From positions 17,565-81,564 of the forward strand of contig CAZNDN010000004.1 of the NCBI GenBank assembly GCA_964571815.1: a stretch of 64,000 nucleotides of DNA, written 5' to 3'. Every line of letters begins with the position of its first letter. Positions within the stretch are counted from its first letter, which is position 1. Source of the stretch: CAZNDN01 sp964571815 (GTDB lineage: Bacteria > Fibrobacterota > Chitinivibrionia > Chitinivibrionales > WJKA01). Made by a program: the position numbers and the translations under genes. The notes beneath the pieces were generated by a model. That model made no database searches. It saw only the letters and a list, made by a program, of their open reading frames with translations, and was not told where the DNA came from. This document shows, in pieces, positions 1 through 8,074 of this stretch.

Positions 1-785
1 GTTAAGACCCATCTCACCGGCTATCTGCTGGAGGCTGTCGTTGGTGATACTGGGTAGCACCGAACGGGAATCGGGTGTGACATACGACCCGGCGGAGGAA
101 ATGCCAAAGAAGTTCGACGTACCGAATTCATCAACGAAACGGTGCCGGGCCGAATCCAGATAGAGCGCAATCGGATACCCTTTTCTTCGTGCATCTATAT
201 CGCCGGTGAGTCCCGCCGCATAGTTGCCCGCCGCTTTCACGTTGCCCACACCGCGGGGCGCCGCCCGATCGAACGCCTCCTGCACAAACGCCTTCACCGG
301 AAAGAACCCGTTCTTGTAGTAAGGCCCGACAGGGACGGCCAGAACGATCAACTCGTACTCCGACGCCGGTTTCAGCCCGATGCGGGCGGTGGTACCAATA
401 AGAAGGGGCCGGATATACAGACTTGCACCCGTGCCGTAGGGCGGAACGAAATCACTGCTGAGCTTCACGGCCGCCGAGATCGTCTCCAGGAACAGGCCCT
501 CGGGAGGCGGTTCCATCTCCAGCCGCCGCGCCGACTGCGCCAGTCGCCGGGCGTTTTCGGCGGGCCGGAAGAACGCCACGGTTCCGTCCTTGCGCCCGAA
601 CGCCTTCAATCCCTCGAAACACGACTGACCATAGTGGAGGCACGATGCCGCAACGTGAAGTTTCAGATCTTCATCGCGGCGCACCGACGGCGGGCTCCAG
701 GAGCCTCCTCTGAATACCGCGCTGACATACCCGTTGGTCGGCATGTAGGTGAAGCCCAGGTTTTCCCAGTCGATCTCTCTGCTCA
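1..785 (-). CDS. ilvE: Branched-chain amino acid aminotransferase (3' end cut by window edge)
   Basis: Fold-type IV PLP aminotransferase that makes or degrades Leu, Ile and Val by transamination with glutamate/2-oxoglutarate. The 261 visible residues begin with the family's opening (DWENLGFTYMPT) and contain FEGLKAFGR near residue 58, the PLP lysine K184 in GNVKAAGNYA, and FVDEFGTSNFF near 218. The gene leaves the window at base 1, so roughly the last quarter is missing. The ATG at 785 follows a GGGAG about 9 nt upstream. It lies 53 nt downstream of cimA on the same strand, as the last visible gene of the ilv-leu operon. Confidence 0.9.
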
Positions 786-838
786 TTGTGTCACTCCCTC
801 GTAAGTGGCCGCCTGCCGCGTCCGGCCGGTATCGGGGA

Positions 839-2443
839 TCATTTCCCCGCCGAGGCCTGCCCTCTGTGGCGCACCGTATCTTTCATGAGCTTGTACCGAA
901 GACCGTCCACCAGCGCAAACCATGAAGCCTCGATGATATTGGTCGACACGCCGATCGTGCCCCATCGGTCAACCCCGTCGGACGACTCGATGAGCACGCG
1001 TACCTTCGCCGCCGTTCCTTCCTTCTCGTCGAGCACACGGACCTTGAAATCCTCAAGTCTTACTTCGCCCAGCGACGGGTAGAACTTCACAAGGGCCTTG
1101 CGCAGCGCGTTGTCGAGGGCATTCACCGGGCCGTCGCCCTCGGCGGCCGTATGCTCAAGATCATCCCCTTTGCGAACCTTGATGGTAGCCTCGGAAAAAA
1201 CATCGCCCTCACGGGTCTTCTCTTCGATCACACGGAAGCCCTTGAATTCGAAGGTTTCCTCGAACATGCCCATCATCTCCCGTGCAATCAGCTCAAATGT
1301 CCCCTCGGCCGCCTCGAACTGATACCCCTCCGCTTCCATACGCAGAATACGTGAGAGAATACCGCGCACTACAGGGTCCTTTTTGTCAAGGCCCGACGTG
1401 ACGCCCTTGAGCTTCTCCAGAATGGTTCCCGCGCCGGCCTGGTCGGATACCACGAATCGGCGAAAATTGCCTACCAGCGATGGGTCGATATGCTCGAAGG
1501 ATACGGTGTTCTTCCGAACACCGTCAATGTGCATGCCCCCCTTGTGAGAAAAGGCCGACTCGCCCACGTACGGCTGACGGATGTTGTGGGCCACGTTGGC
1601 GATCTCGGTGACAAACACCGATGTTTCCGTCAGCTTCCGGAGCCGGCGGTCGCTCAGGACCCTCCTGCCCATCTTCAACTGCAGCCCCGGGACGACCGTG
1701 CAGAGATTGGCGTTGCCGCATCGCTCACCCAATCCATTGACCGTTCCCTGGACATGCCGCGCCCCCTCAGTGACCGCCAGAAACGTGTTGGCATCGGCAC
1801 ACCCCGCGTCGTTGTGCGTATGCACGCCGAGCACACCTTCCACCGCGGCACGGCTCCGGCGAAACATCTGCTGGAACTCCACGGGCATGGTGCCGCCGTT
1901 GGTGTCACACAGCACCACGCAGTCGGCTCCGGCCTCCATCGCCGTGCGAATCGTCGCCAGGGCATAGTCCGGGTTGGAGCGCAAACCGTCAAAAAAGTGT
2001 TCGGCGTCGAAGAAAACCCTCTCCATACGGCGTTTCAGGTAGGTCACACTTTCGCCGATCATTTCGAGGTTCTCCGAAAGCGAGGTCCTCAGGAGCTGCT
2101 TGACGTGCAGATCCCACGATTTGCCGACAATGGTAGCGCCGGGAGCCTTCGTCTCAAGAAGCAGCCGCAACCCTTCGTCCTTCGCACAGGTCGTACCCTT
2201 GCGACGCGTACTTCCGAACACCACCAGACGGGCGCCGAACGGCTCACCAGCCGCCTTCCTGAAGAACTCCGCTTCCCTCCGCTCCCGCGCCGGGAAGCCG
2301 CCTTCGATATAGTGAACGCCTGTTTCGTGCAAGCGACGGGCTATGCGCAGCTTGTCGGACAGCGAAAAGTTGATTCCCACGGCCTGACTACCGTCGCGAA
2401 GGGTCGTATCGTAAATTTCGACTGTGCGTGATTTCGGTTTCAC
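839..2443 (-). CDS. cimA: (R)-citramalate synthase
   Basis: Condenses pyruvate and acetyl-CoA to citramalate, the first step of the threonine-independent route to 2-oxobutyrate and isoleucine. The DRE-TIM catalytic barrel opens with YDTTLRDGSQAVGINFS (residues 11-27). An HTHND metal motif lies in the barrel and a LeuA-type regulatory domain fills roughly residues 390-520. The spacing after the DTTLRDG motif and the 534-residue length fit CimA better than 2-isopropylmalate synthase, which is encoded separately at 4833-6398. The start is GTG at 2443 with GGGAG 4 nt upstream. LeuC, LeuD and LeuB normally also serve the citramalate branch, so co-transcription with leuB makes sense. Confidence 0.88.
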   Translation of the reverse strand: MKPKSRTVEIYDTTLRDGSQAVGINFSLSDKLRIARRLHETGVHYIEGGFPARERREAEFFRKAAGEPFGARLVVFGSTRRKGTTCAKDEGLRLLLETKAPGATIVGKSWDLHVKQLLRTSLSENLEMIGESVTYLKRRMERVFFDAEHFFDGLRSNPDYALATIRTAMEAGADCVVLCDTNGGTMPVEFQQMFRRSRAAVEGVLGVHTHNDAGCADANTFLAVTEGARHVQGTVNGLGERCGNANLCTVVPGLQLKMGRRVLSDRRLRKLTETSVFVTEIANVAHNIRQPYVGESAFSHKGGMHIDGVRKNTVSFEHIDPSLVGNFRRFVVSDQAGAGTILEKLKGVTSGLDKKDPVVRGILSRILRMEAEGYQFEAAEGTFELIAREMMGMFEETFEFKGFRVIEEKTREGDVFSEATIKVRKGDDLEHTAAEGDGPVNALDNALRKALVKFYPSLGEVRLEDFKVRVLDEKEGTAAKVRVLIESSDGVDRWGTIGVSTNIIEASWFALVDGLRYKLMKDTVRHRGQASAGK

Positions 2444-2476
2444 AAGACTCCCGTCACTTTGAACGAAGCCGTGGGT

Positions 2477-3541
2477 TCAGCTTGCCAGTGATGCCACCAG
2501 GTCCCCGACTTCGGTGGTACCCATTCCCATGCGGCCGGCGGCGAGATCCTTTATCCTGCCCGAGGCAAGAGCGTCGTTGACGGCCTTGTCGATACGCGCC
2601 GCCGCGGCCTCTTCGCCGAGCGCTTCCAACAGCATCCCACCCGCACAGATGCAGGCAAGTGGATTGATCATGTTGCGCCCGGTGTACTTGGGGGCGCTCC
2701 CGCCGATCGGCTCGAACATCGAAACCCCCTCGGGATTGATGTTGCCGCCGGCGGCGATTCCCATTCCTCCCTGAATCATCGCCCCCAGATCGGTGACAAT
2801 ATCGCCGAACAAGTTCGCCGTCACAATTACATCGTAGTACTCGGGGGACTTCACCATCCACATCGAGCAGGCGTCAACGTGGTTGTAGTCACGCTTGATA
2901 TCCGAATACTCCGCCGCGCCCATCTCCTCGAAGGCCCGAACCCACAGATCGCCCACGTGGGTGAGCACGTTGCACTTGTGCACAAGCGTCAGCAGCTTTT
3001 TGCGATCGCGCTTGCGCGCGTACTCGTAAGCATAGCGCAAGCACCGGTCGACAACCGGCCGCGAATAGCACATCACCTGCGTTGCGACTTCGCGGGACGT
3101 ACCCGGCATTGTCGCTCCGCCCATCCCGGTGTAGATTCCTCCCGTGTTCTCTCTGACTACCACAAAATCTATATGCTCCGGCCCCTTGTCCTTCAACGGA
3201 GTCGGCACGTTGGGATAGAGCTTGACCGGACGGAGGTTGATGTACTGATCGAAATGAAATCTGAGCTTCAACAGAATACCGAGTTCGAGTATCCCCGGTT
3301 TGACATCCGGATGCCCGATCGCCCCCAGCAGAATCGAATCAAATCGGCCCAACTCCTCGAGCGCGGAATCCGGAAGCGTCTCGCCGCTTCGCTTGTACCG
3401 CTCGCCGCCGAAGTCGTATGTTTCGTAATGCAACGCCAGCCCGCAGCTTTTTGCCGCGGCATTCATCACTTTCACTCCCTCTCGAAGCACCTCAGGACCG
3501 GTACCATCACCGCCGATCAGTGCGATATTGTACGATTTCAC
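2477..3541 (-). CDS. leuB: 3-isopropylmalate dehydrogenase
   Basis: NAD-dependent beta-decarboxylating dehydrogenase of leucine synthesis, which normally also oxidises 3-methylmalate in the citramalate route. The 354-residue protein starts with IALIGGDGTGPEV. It carries the substrate-binding segment LRFHFDQYINLRPVKLYP, VVRENTGGIYTG, the metal-site region TANLFGDIVTDLGA, and GGSAPKYTGRNMINPLA near the C-terminus. The start is GTG at 3541 with AAAGGAG 8 nt upstream. cimA begins 33 nt after its stop. A 234-nt spacer separates it from the preceding gene of the operon, the largest internal gap in the cluster, so an additional promoter there is possible although I see no strong one. Confidence 0.92.
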   Translation of the reverse strand: MKSYNIALIGGDGTGPEVLREGVKVMNAAAKSCGLALHYETYDFGGERYKRSGETLPDSALEELGRFDSILLGAIGHPDVKPGILELGILLKLRFHFDQYINLRPVKLYPNVPTPLKDKGPEHIDFVVVRENTGGIYTGMGGATMPGTSREVATQVMCYSRPVVDRCLRYAYEYARKRDRKKLLTLVHKCNVLTHVGDLWVRAFEEMGAAEYSDIKRDYNHVDACSMWMVKSPEYYDVIVTANLFGDIVTDLGAMIQGGMGIAAGGNINPEGVSMFEPIGGSAPKYTGRNMINPLACICAGGMLLEALGEEAAAARIDKAVNDALASGRIKDLAAGRMGMGTTEVGDLVASLAS

Positions 3542-3775
3542 CCACCATACTCCTTTCGGTTGTATCTATCGTTGTTCGTAACGTAACTCGATACCCGCTG
3601 AAAAGTTGACAAATGGTTTTTCTCACGTCATCCCGGTCCCGCGGAACGGGAAAATACAAAACCAAGCACAGTAGCCTGGAACCCGGGATTTTCAGGCAAT
3701 TCGGGCAAAGGGATACTCCCCCCTCACGCGACCGGTATCACATCCAATGAAGGCCGGTTTTTGCATAAGAGCTAC

Positions 3776-4813
3776 TTACCCGGCTTTTTCATCTTCGGGG
3801 GAGCCGGCGTTTTCATCATCGCTGCTTTCGTTTTCATTCTCCTGAGCCAGAAGTGCTTCGATATTGATGTCGTCTTCCCCGAGCCCCTCATCCGGCTCTT
3901 CACCCGCGTCGAGGCCGTCGGAACCCTCATTTGCAGAGGGCTCCTGCCCACCGGCGTCCTCCTCTTCGGTTTCGGTGCCCCGGGACTGCTCTTCAGGCCC
4001 GGCGTCGACCGTGTGCGCACCCCGCTCCGGCGCCGCCCCGTCATCCGTACCCGCCTCCCCCGGCTCCTCAGCGGGTTCCTCGTCCCCGACCGCCGCGGCG
4101 GCAGCACCCTCTTCCGCCCCGGGCGCATTCTTCCCGGCCTTCTCCCCGGTCCGAAGCGCGCCCGGATCACCGACGCCCTCGCCACCAATCGCGGGCCGGA
4201 CCGATTCGGTGCCCGGTGTCGACTCTGCCCCGACGGAGGGCTTCGAGCGGACCGGACGGCCCTTCACCATCGTCTGGATATTCTTGAAACTCTGCGTGCC
4301 GGCTTTCTCGGCCAGTTCGAAGAGAACTATTTCGGTCGTGTCGACGATCGCGCCCGCCTGCCGCATCTTCTCCAGGGCGCACTCATGGTCGCCGGCCTTT
4401 CGCGAACCGACCGCGTCACTCACCACGTGCACGTTCATACCGGCCTGCACCAGCCCCAGTACGGTCTGGTTGATACACACGTGCGTTTCGATCCCGCACA
4501 CCACCACGGTCTCAAGCGCAAGCGCACCCATCCGGGCCCGGAACTCCGCATTGTCTCCGCAGGCCAGCTCCATCTTCTCGATCACTTCCAGCAGCGAAAA
4601 CTGGCTCCTGACCGTCCCGACCGTACTCCCCAGCCCACGCGGGTATTGTTCGGTAACCAGTATGGGCATCTTGAACATCTGGAAGGTCAGAATGAGTCGC
4701 ACGGCATTCTCGACAATGCCGTCAAACCCGCCGATCGCCGGACGGAACTTCTCCTGAAGATCCACCACGATCAGACCCGTTTTTGTCCGTGCCACAGTGT
4801 GCGGATGTTTCAC
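3776..4813 (-). CDS. Isochorismatase-fold hydrolase with a long acidic C-terminal tail
   Basis: Residues 1-185 form a cysteine-hydrolase (isochorismatase/nicotinamidase-like) domain with the expected triad: D18 in LIVVDLQEKF, probable K80, and C113 in VVCGIETHVC. It resembles the YcaC-like branch, whose substrates are mostly unknown. Residues 186-345 are unlike the family: a low-complexity run rich in Glu, Ala, Gly, Pro and Asp ending in an acidic stretch (ENENESSDDEN), presumably disordered. The gene sits inside the leucine operon, 19 nt after leuA, with a GTG start and a GGAG 5 nt upstream. A role in branched-chain amino acid metabolism is suggested only by position. Confidence 0.8.
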   Translation of the reverse strand: MKHPHTVARTKTGLIVVDLQEKFRPAIGGFDGIVENAVRLILTFQMFKMPILVTEQYPRGLGSTVGTVRSQFSLLEVIEKMELACGDNAEFRARMGALALETVVVCGIETHVCINQTVLGLVQAGMNVHVVSDAVGSRKAGDHECALEKMRQAGAIVDTTEIVLFELAEKAGTQSFKNIQTMVKGRPVRSKPSVGAESTPGTESVRPAIGGEGVGDPGALRTGEKAGKNAPGAEEGAAAAAVGDEEPAEEPGEAGTDDGAAPERGAHTVDAGPEEQSRGTETEEEDAGGQEPSANEGSDGLDAGEEPDEGLGEDDINIEALLAQENENESSDDENAGSPEDEKAG

Positions 4814-4832
4814 GATTGCTCCGCCCTCCCGA

Positions 4833-6398
4833 TCACGTTCTCTTCCTCCGCGCCGGGGTCGCGGAGCCGTTTGCCCGACGCCGCACGTTTTCCATGCGGG
4901 CCACCTTGTTCACCACGTCCATGTAGGCAAGCGCCGACGCTTCGACGATATCCGTGCTTGTTCCATTACCCGTAAACGCGCCGTCCCCCATGGACCCCAC
5001 GATTTTCACCCGCCCCAGAGCTTCACGCCCCTGCGTGATCGCATCAAGATGATACTCATCGATCCCGATTGTGTAACCGGCGATTCGGTCGATAGCCTTG
5101 GTGGCCGCATCAACGGCTCCATCTCCGCACGCCGCCTCCTGTCGTGCCTTCCCGTCCACCCTCACCCGCACCGTTGCAGTCGGAACAACGCCCCTTCCGC
5201 TGGAGACATTCAAATATTCCAGCGCAAATATATCCTTCAGATCGTTCGGATCACTGCTCTCCATCAACACCACCAGATCGTCGTCGTACACGGTCCCCTT
5301 CTTGTCGGCCAGCGACAGGAATCGCCGGTAGAAGGAATCCATGTCGATCTCCGTCTCGTCATAACCGAGACTGACCAGACGGGACTTCACCATGTGACCG
5401 CCCGAGCGAGAGGTCAGGTTCATTCGGTGCTCCTTGAGCCCCACCGAGCGCGGCGTCATAATCTCGTAGGTCTTCCTGGCCTTCAGAATTCCGTCCTGAT
5501 GGATGCCCGAGGAGTGTGAGAAGGCATTCCCGCCCACCACCGCCTTGTTCGGTTGTACCGGCACACCGCAGATATCCCGCACCAGCCTGCTGGTACGCAT
5601 GATTTCCCGCGTGTTGACGTCCACGTTTACCCCGAACAGGTCCTTCCGCACCTTCAGTGTCATCACGATTTCTTCCAGCGCGGCATTGCCGGCCCGTTCA
5701 CCGAGTCCGTTGACCGCGCACTCGACCTGCCGGGCCCCGTGAGCGACGGCGGTGACGGAGTTTGCCGACGCCAGCCCCAGGTCGTTGTGGCAATGCACCG
5801 ACAACACCGCCTTGTCAATGTTCGGTACCCGGTTGCGCAGCGTATCGATAATCGAGGCGAAATGCTCCGGTACCGTGTAACCGACCGTGTCGGGAATATT
5901 GACCGTCCCGGCGCCGCAGGCGATAGCGGTTTCCACCACCTTGCACAAAAAATCCAGCCCCGTCCGGCCCGCGTCCTCCGGCGAAAACTCGACGTCGTCG
6001 CAGTGCTTCCGCGCAAGGGTGACCGCCCCGCGGGCAATCTCCAGAATCTCCTCTTCCGATTTCCGCAACTTCTTTTCGGCGTGAATCGCCGAAGTTCCGA
6101 TAAACGTATGGATCCTCGGCCGCGGTGCGCCGCGCAGAGCACGTCCACACGTGAGAATGTCCTGCTCGACCGTTCGGGCCAGCCCGCATACGATCGGACC
6201 GTCGATTTCGCGTGCAATACGCGAGACGGACTCAAAATCACCCGGCGACGACACCGGGAAGCCCGCCTCGATCACGTCAACCTTGAGACGGGCCAACTGG
6301 CGCGCAATCCTGACTTTCTGCCGGACGCTCAAGCTCGCCGGCAACGCCTGCTCACCGTCGCGCAAGGTCGTGTCGAATATCAAGACTTTCTCTTTCAT
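4833..6398 (-). CDS. leuA: 2-isopropylmalate synthase
   Basis: Commits 3-methyl-2-oxobutanoate to leucine by condensation with acetyl-CoA. The 521-residue protein has the full bacterial architecture: catalytic barrel with FDTTLRDGEQALP (8-20), HCHNDLG metal motif near 203, the linker with GNAFSHSSGIHQDGILK, and a C-terminal LeuA dimer domain (about 375-505) that binds leucine for feedback control. ATG at 6398 is preceded by GGGGAGAAGG. It lies 42 nt downstream of ilvC and 19 nt upstream of the isochorismatase-fold gene, all on the minus strand. Confidence 0.95.
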   Translation of the reverse strand: MKEKVLIFDTTLRDGEQALPASLSVRQKVRIARQLARLKVDVIEAGFPVSSPGDFESVSRIAREIDGPIVCGLARTVEQDILTCGRALRGAPRPRIHTFIGTSAIHAEKKLRKSEEEILEIARGAVTLARKHCDDVEFSPEDAGRTGLDFLCKVVETAIACGAGTVNIPDTVGYTVPEHFASIIDTLRNRVPNIDKAVLSVHCHNDLGLASANSVTAVAHGARQVECAVNGLGERAGNAALEEIVMTLKVRKDLFGVNVDVNTREIMRTSRLVRDICGVPVQPNKAVVGGNAFSHSSGIHQDGILKARKTYEIMTPRSVGLKEHRMNLTSRSGGHMVKSRLVSLGYDETEIDMDSFYRRFLSLADKKGTVYDDDLVVLMESSDPNDLKDIFALEYLNVSSGRGVVPTATVRVRVDGKARQEAACGDGAVDAATKAIDRIAGYTIGIDEYHLDAITQGREALGRVKIVGSMGDGAFTGNGTSTDIVEASALAYMDVVNKVARMENVRRRANGSATPARRKRT

Positions 6399-6440
6399 GA
6401 TCGCCTTCTCCCCGGCGCGAGGCCGAGGGCCCGGGGAAGC

Positions 6441-7541
6441 TCAATTACTTCCCCGCCCTTTGACGCCCCTGGTTGCTTTGGTCACCTCCCTGGCCTTCTC
6501 TTTGGGACGAAGAGACCTGACCGCCTTCCCCGCGCGCCACATCTCGGAGTTGCCTATCGCGGCAAGCTCCTTGCTCAACGATTTCTGGTAGTCTTTCTTT
6601 CCGCACGCCCTGATCACGCGCGCGGTCTCCTTACCGCTCTTGACCGATTGATACAGCTCTTTGAATACGGGCATGACCGCCTTTTTGAACTTCGGTTTCC
6701 AGTCCAGCGCTCCCCGCTGCGCCGTGGCCGAACAGTTGGAAAACATCCAGTCCATCCCGTTTTCATCCACCAGCTTGATCAAACTCTGAGTAAGCTCCTC
6801 AACGGTTTCGTTGAACGCCTCCGACGGGCTGTGACCGTGCGAGCGAAGCACCTGGTACTGGGCTTCCATGACCCCGGCCAGCGCCCCCATGAGAACCCCG
6901 CGTTCTCCGGTCAAGTCGCTGAACACTTCCTTCTCGAACGTCGTCGCAAAGAGGTATCCCGATCCCACGCCGATCCCGACGGCGAGGCAGCGCTCTTCCG
7001 CCCTGCCGGTAGCATCCTGAAACACGGCGTAGCTGGAGTTGATGCCGGCCCCGGAGAGGAAATTGCGCCTGACCGATGTTCCGCTTCCCTTGGGCGCCAC
7101 CATGATTACGTCCAGGTCCTCCGAGGGTATCACATTGGTCTGGTCGCGATACACGATAGAGAATCCGTGCGAGAAATACACGGCGTCCCCCGGATTCAGG
7201 CATTTCTCGATCGAAGGCCATATTACGCGCTGAGCAGCGTCGGAGACAAGCATCATGATGATGGTTCCGCGCGAGGCCGCCTCCTCCATGTCAAAAAGGG
7301 TCTTGCCCGGGACCCACCCGTCGCGTCGCGCCCGGTCCCAGTCCCGCTTGAAACTCTTCGCCTGCCCGATGATCACGTCGATACCGTTGTCCTTGAGGTT
7401 GAGCGCCTGCGCCGGACCCTGCACGCCGTAGCCGATCACCGCAATGACCTCACCTTTCAGCGCCTTGCGCGCCTTTGCCAGAGAGAATTCCCTGCGGGTG
7501 ACCACCGTCTCCTTGCTTCCTCCAAAATCGATACGTGCCAT
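6441..7541 (-). CDS. ilvC: Ketol-acid reductoisomerase, fungal/Bacteroidetes-like type
   Basis: Converts acetolactate or acetohydroxybutyrate to the dihydroxy acid with NADPH and magnesium. The Rossmann motif GYGVQGPAQALNL lies at 38-50. The stretches FSHGFSIVYRDQTNV, DVIMVAPKGSG and GHSPSEAFNETVEELTQS match the yeast Ilv5-like form far better than the short class I enzymes of most bacteria. At 366 residues it has a basic C-terminal tail (KEKAREVTKATRGVKGRG). A GGAGGAG ribosome site lies 8 nt before ATG 7541. It is the third gene of the operon, 50 nt after ilvN. Confidence 0.93.
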   Translation of the reverse strand: MARIDFGGSKETVVTRREFSLAKARKALKGEVIAVIGYGVQGPAQALNLKDNGIDVIIGQAKSFKRDWDRARRDGWVPGKTLFDMEEAASRGTIIMMLVSDAAQRVIWPSIEKCLNPGDAVYFSHGFSIVYRDQTNVIPSEDLDVIMVAPKGSGTSVRRNFLSGAGINSSYAVFQDATGRAEERCLAVGIGVGSGYLFATTFEKEVFSDLTGERGVLMGALAGVMEAQYQVLRSHGHSPSEAFNETVEELTQSLIKLVDENGMDWMFSNCSATAQRGALDWKPKFKKAVMPVFKELYQSVKSGKETARVIRACGKKDYQKSLSKELAAIGNSEMWRAGKAVRSLRPKEKAREVTKATRGVKGRGSN

Positions 7542-7591
7542 GTGACAAACTCCTCCTCTGAAAAACGGGTGATTCGAGCCGGCAGGTGTGT

Positions 7592-8074
7592 CTAAACCCG
7601 TGGGTGGGCCAGGGCGACCCTGCCGGTGCGAACAATTTCCTTGACTCCGTAGGGCTTTACCAATGCTATAAAATCGTCAATCATCCGCGTGGTGCTCGTC
7701 AACTCCACGGTCATCGACTTCTGGGCCACCGCGGCTACCCTGGCCCCGAAAATGTCGGCAAGCTCGACGACCTCATGCCGGTTGGCCCGCGTCGCGTCGA
7801 CCCTCATCAGCAGCAACTCCCGGTCGACAACACTCTCGGAGCCGAAATCGACTACCTTAATGACATCCACCAGCCGATTGAGCTGTTTGACCACCTGCTC
7901 CAGAATGCTCTCGTCCCCACCCACAACGATTGTCATGCGCGAAACCGAAGCGTCGTCGGTTTCGGCAACATTCAGACTGGAGATGTTGTACCCGCGGCTG
8001 GAAAACAACCCGGCGATGCGGGAAAGCGCGCCGTGGCGATTCTCCACAAGAACCGATATGGTATGTGTACTCAT
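7592..8074 (-). CDS. ilvN: Acetolactate synthase small (regulatory) subunit
   Basis: Regulatory subunit that binds valine and activates the large subunit. The first 75 residues are an ACT domain (ISVLVENRHGALSRIAGLFS), followed by the C-terminal ALS small-subunit domain. At 160 residues it has the usual IlvH length. Its ATG overlaps the ilvB stop codon in an ATGA arrangement at 8071-8074, indicating translational coupling and stoichiometric synthesis. The usual symbol could equally be ilvH. Confidence 0.94.
   Translation of the reverse strand: MSTHTISVLVENRHGALSRIAGLFSSRGYNISSLNVAETDDASVSRMTIVVGGDESILEQVVKQLNRLVDVIKVVDFGSESVVDRELLLMRVDATRANRHEVVELADIFGARVAAVAQKSMTVELTSTTRMIDDFIALVKPYGVKEIVRTGRVALAHPRV

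Noticed and set aside
3864..4757. Ser/Pro-rich plus-strand open frame opposite the isochorismatase-fold gene
   Set aside because: It mirrors the low-complexity tail of the minus-strand gene, whose N-terminal domain is clearly real.
5553..7595. Long plus-strand open frame of 680 codons antisense to leuA and ilvC
   Set aside because: It lies opposite two genes with clear family motifs and its product is Arg/His-rich without domains; it is a by-product of high G+C codon use.
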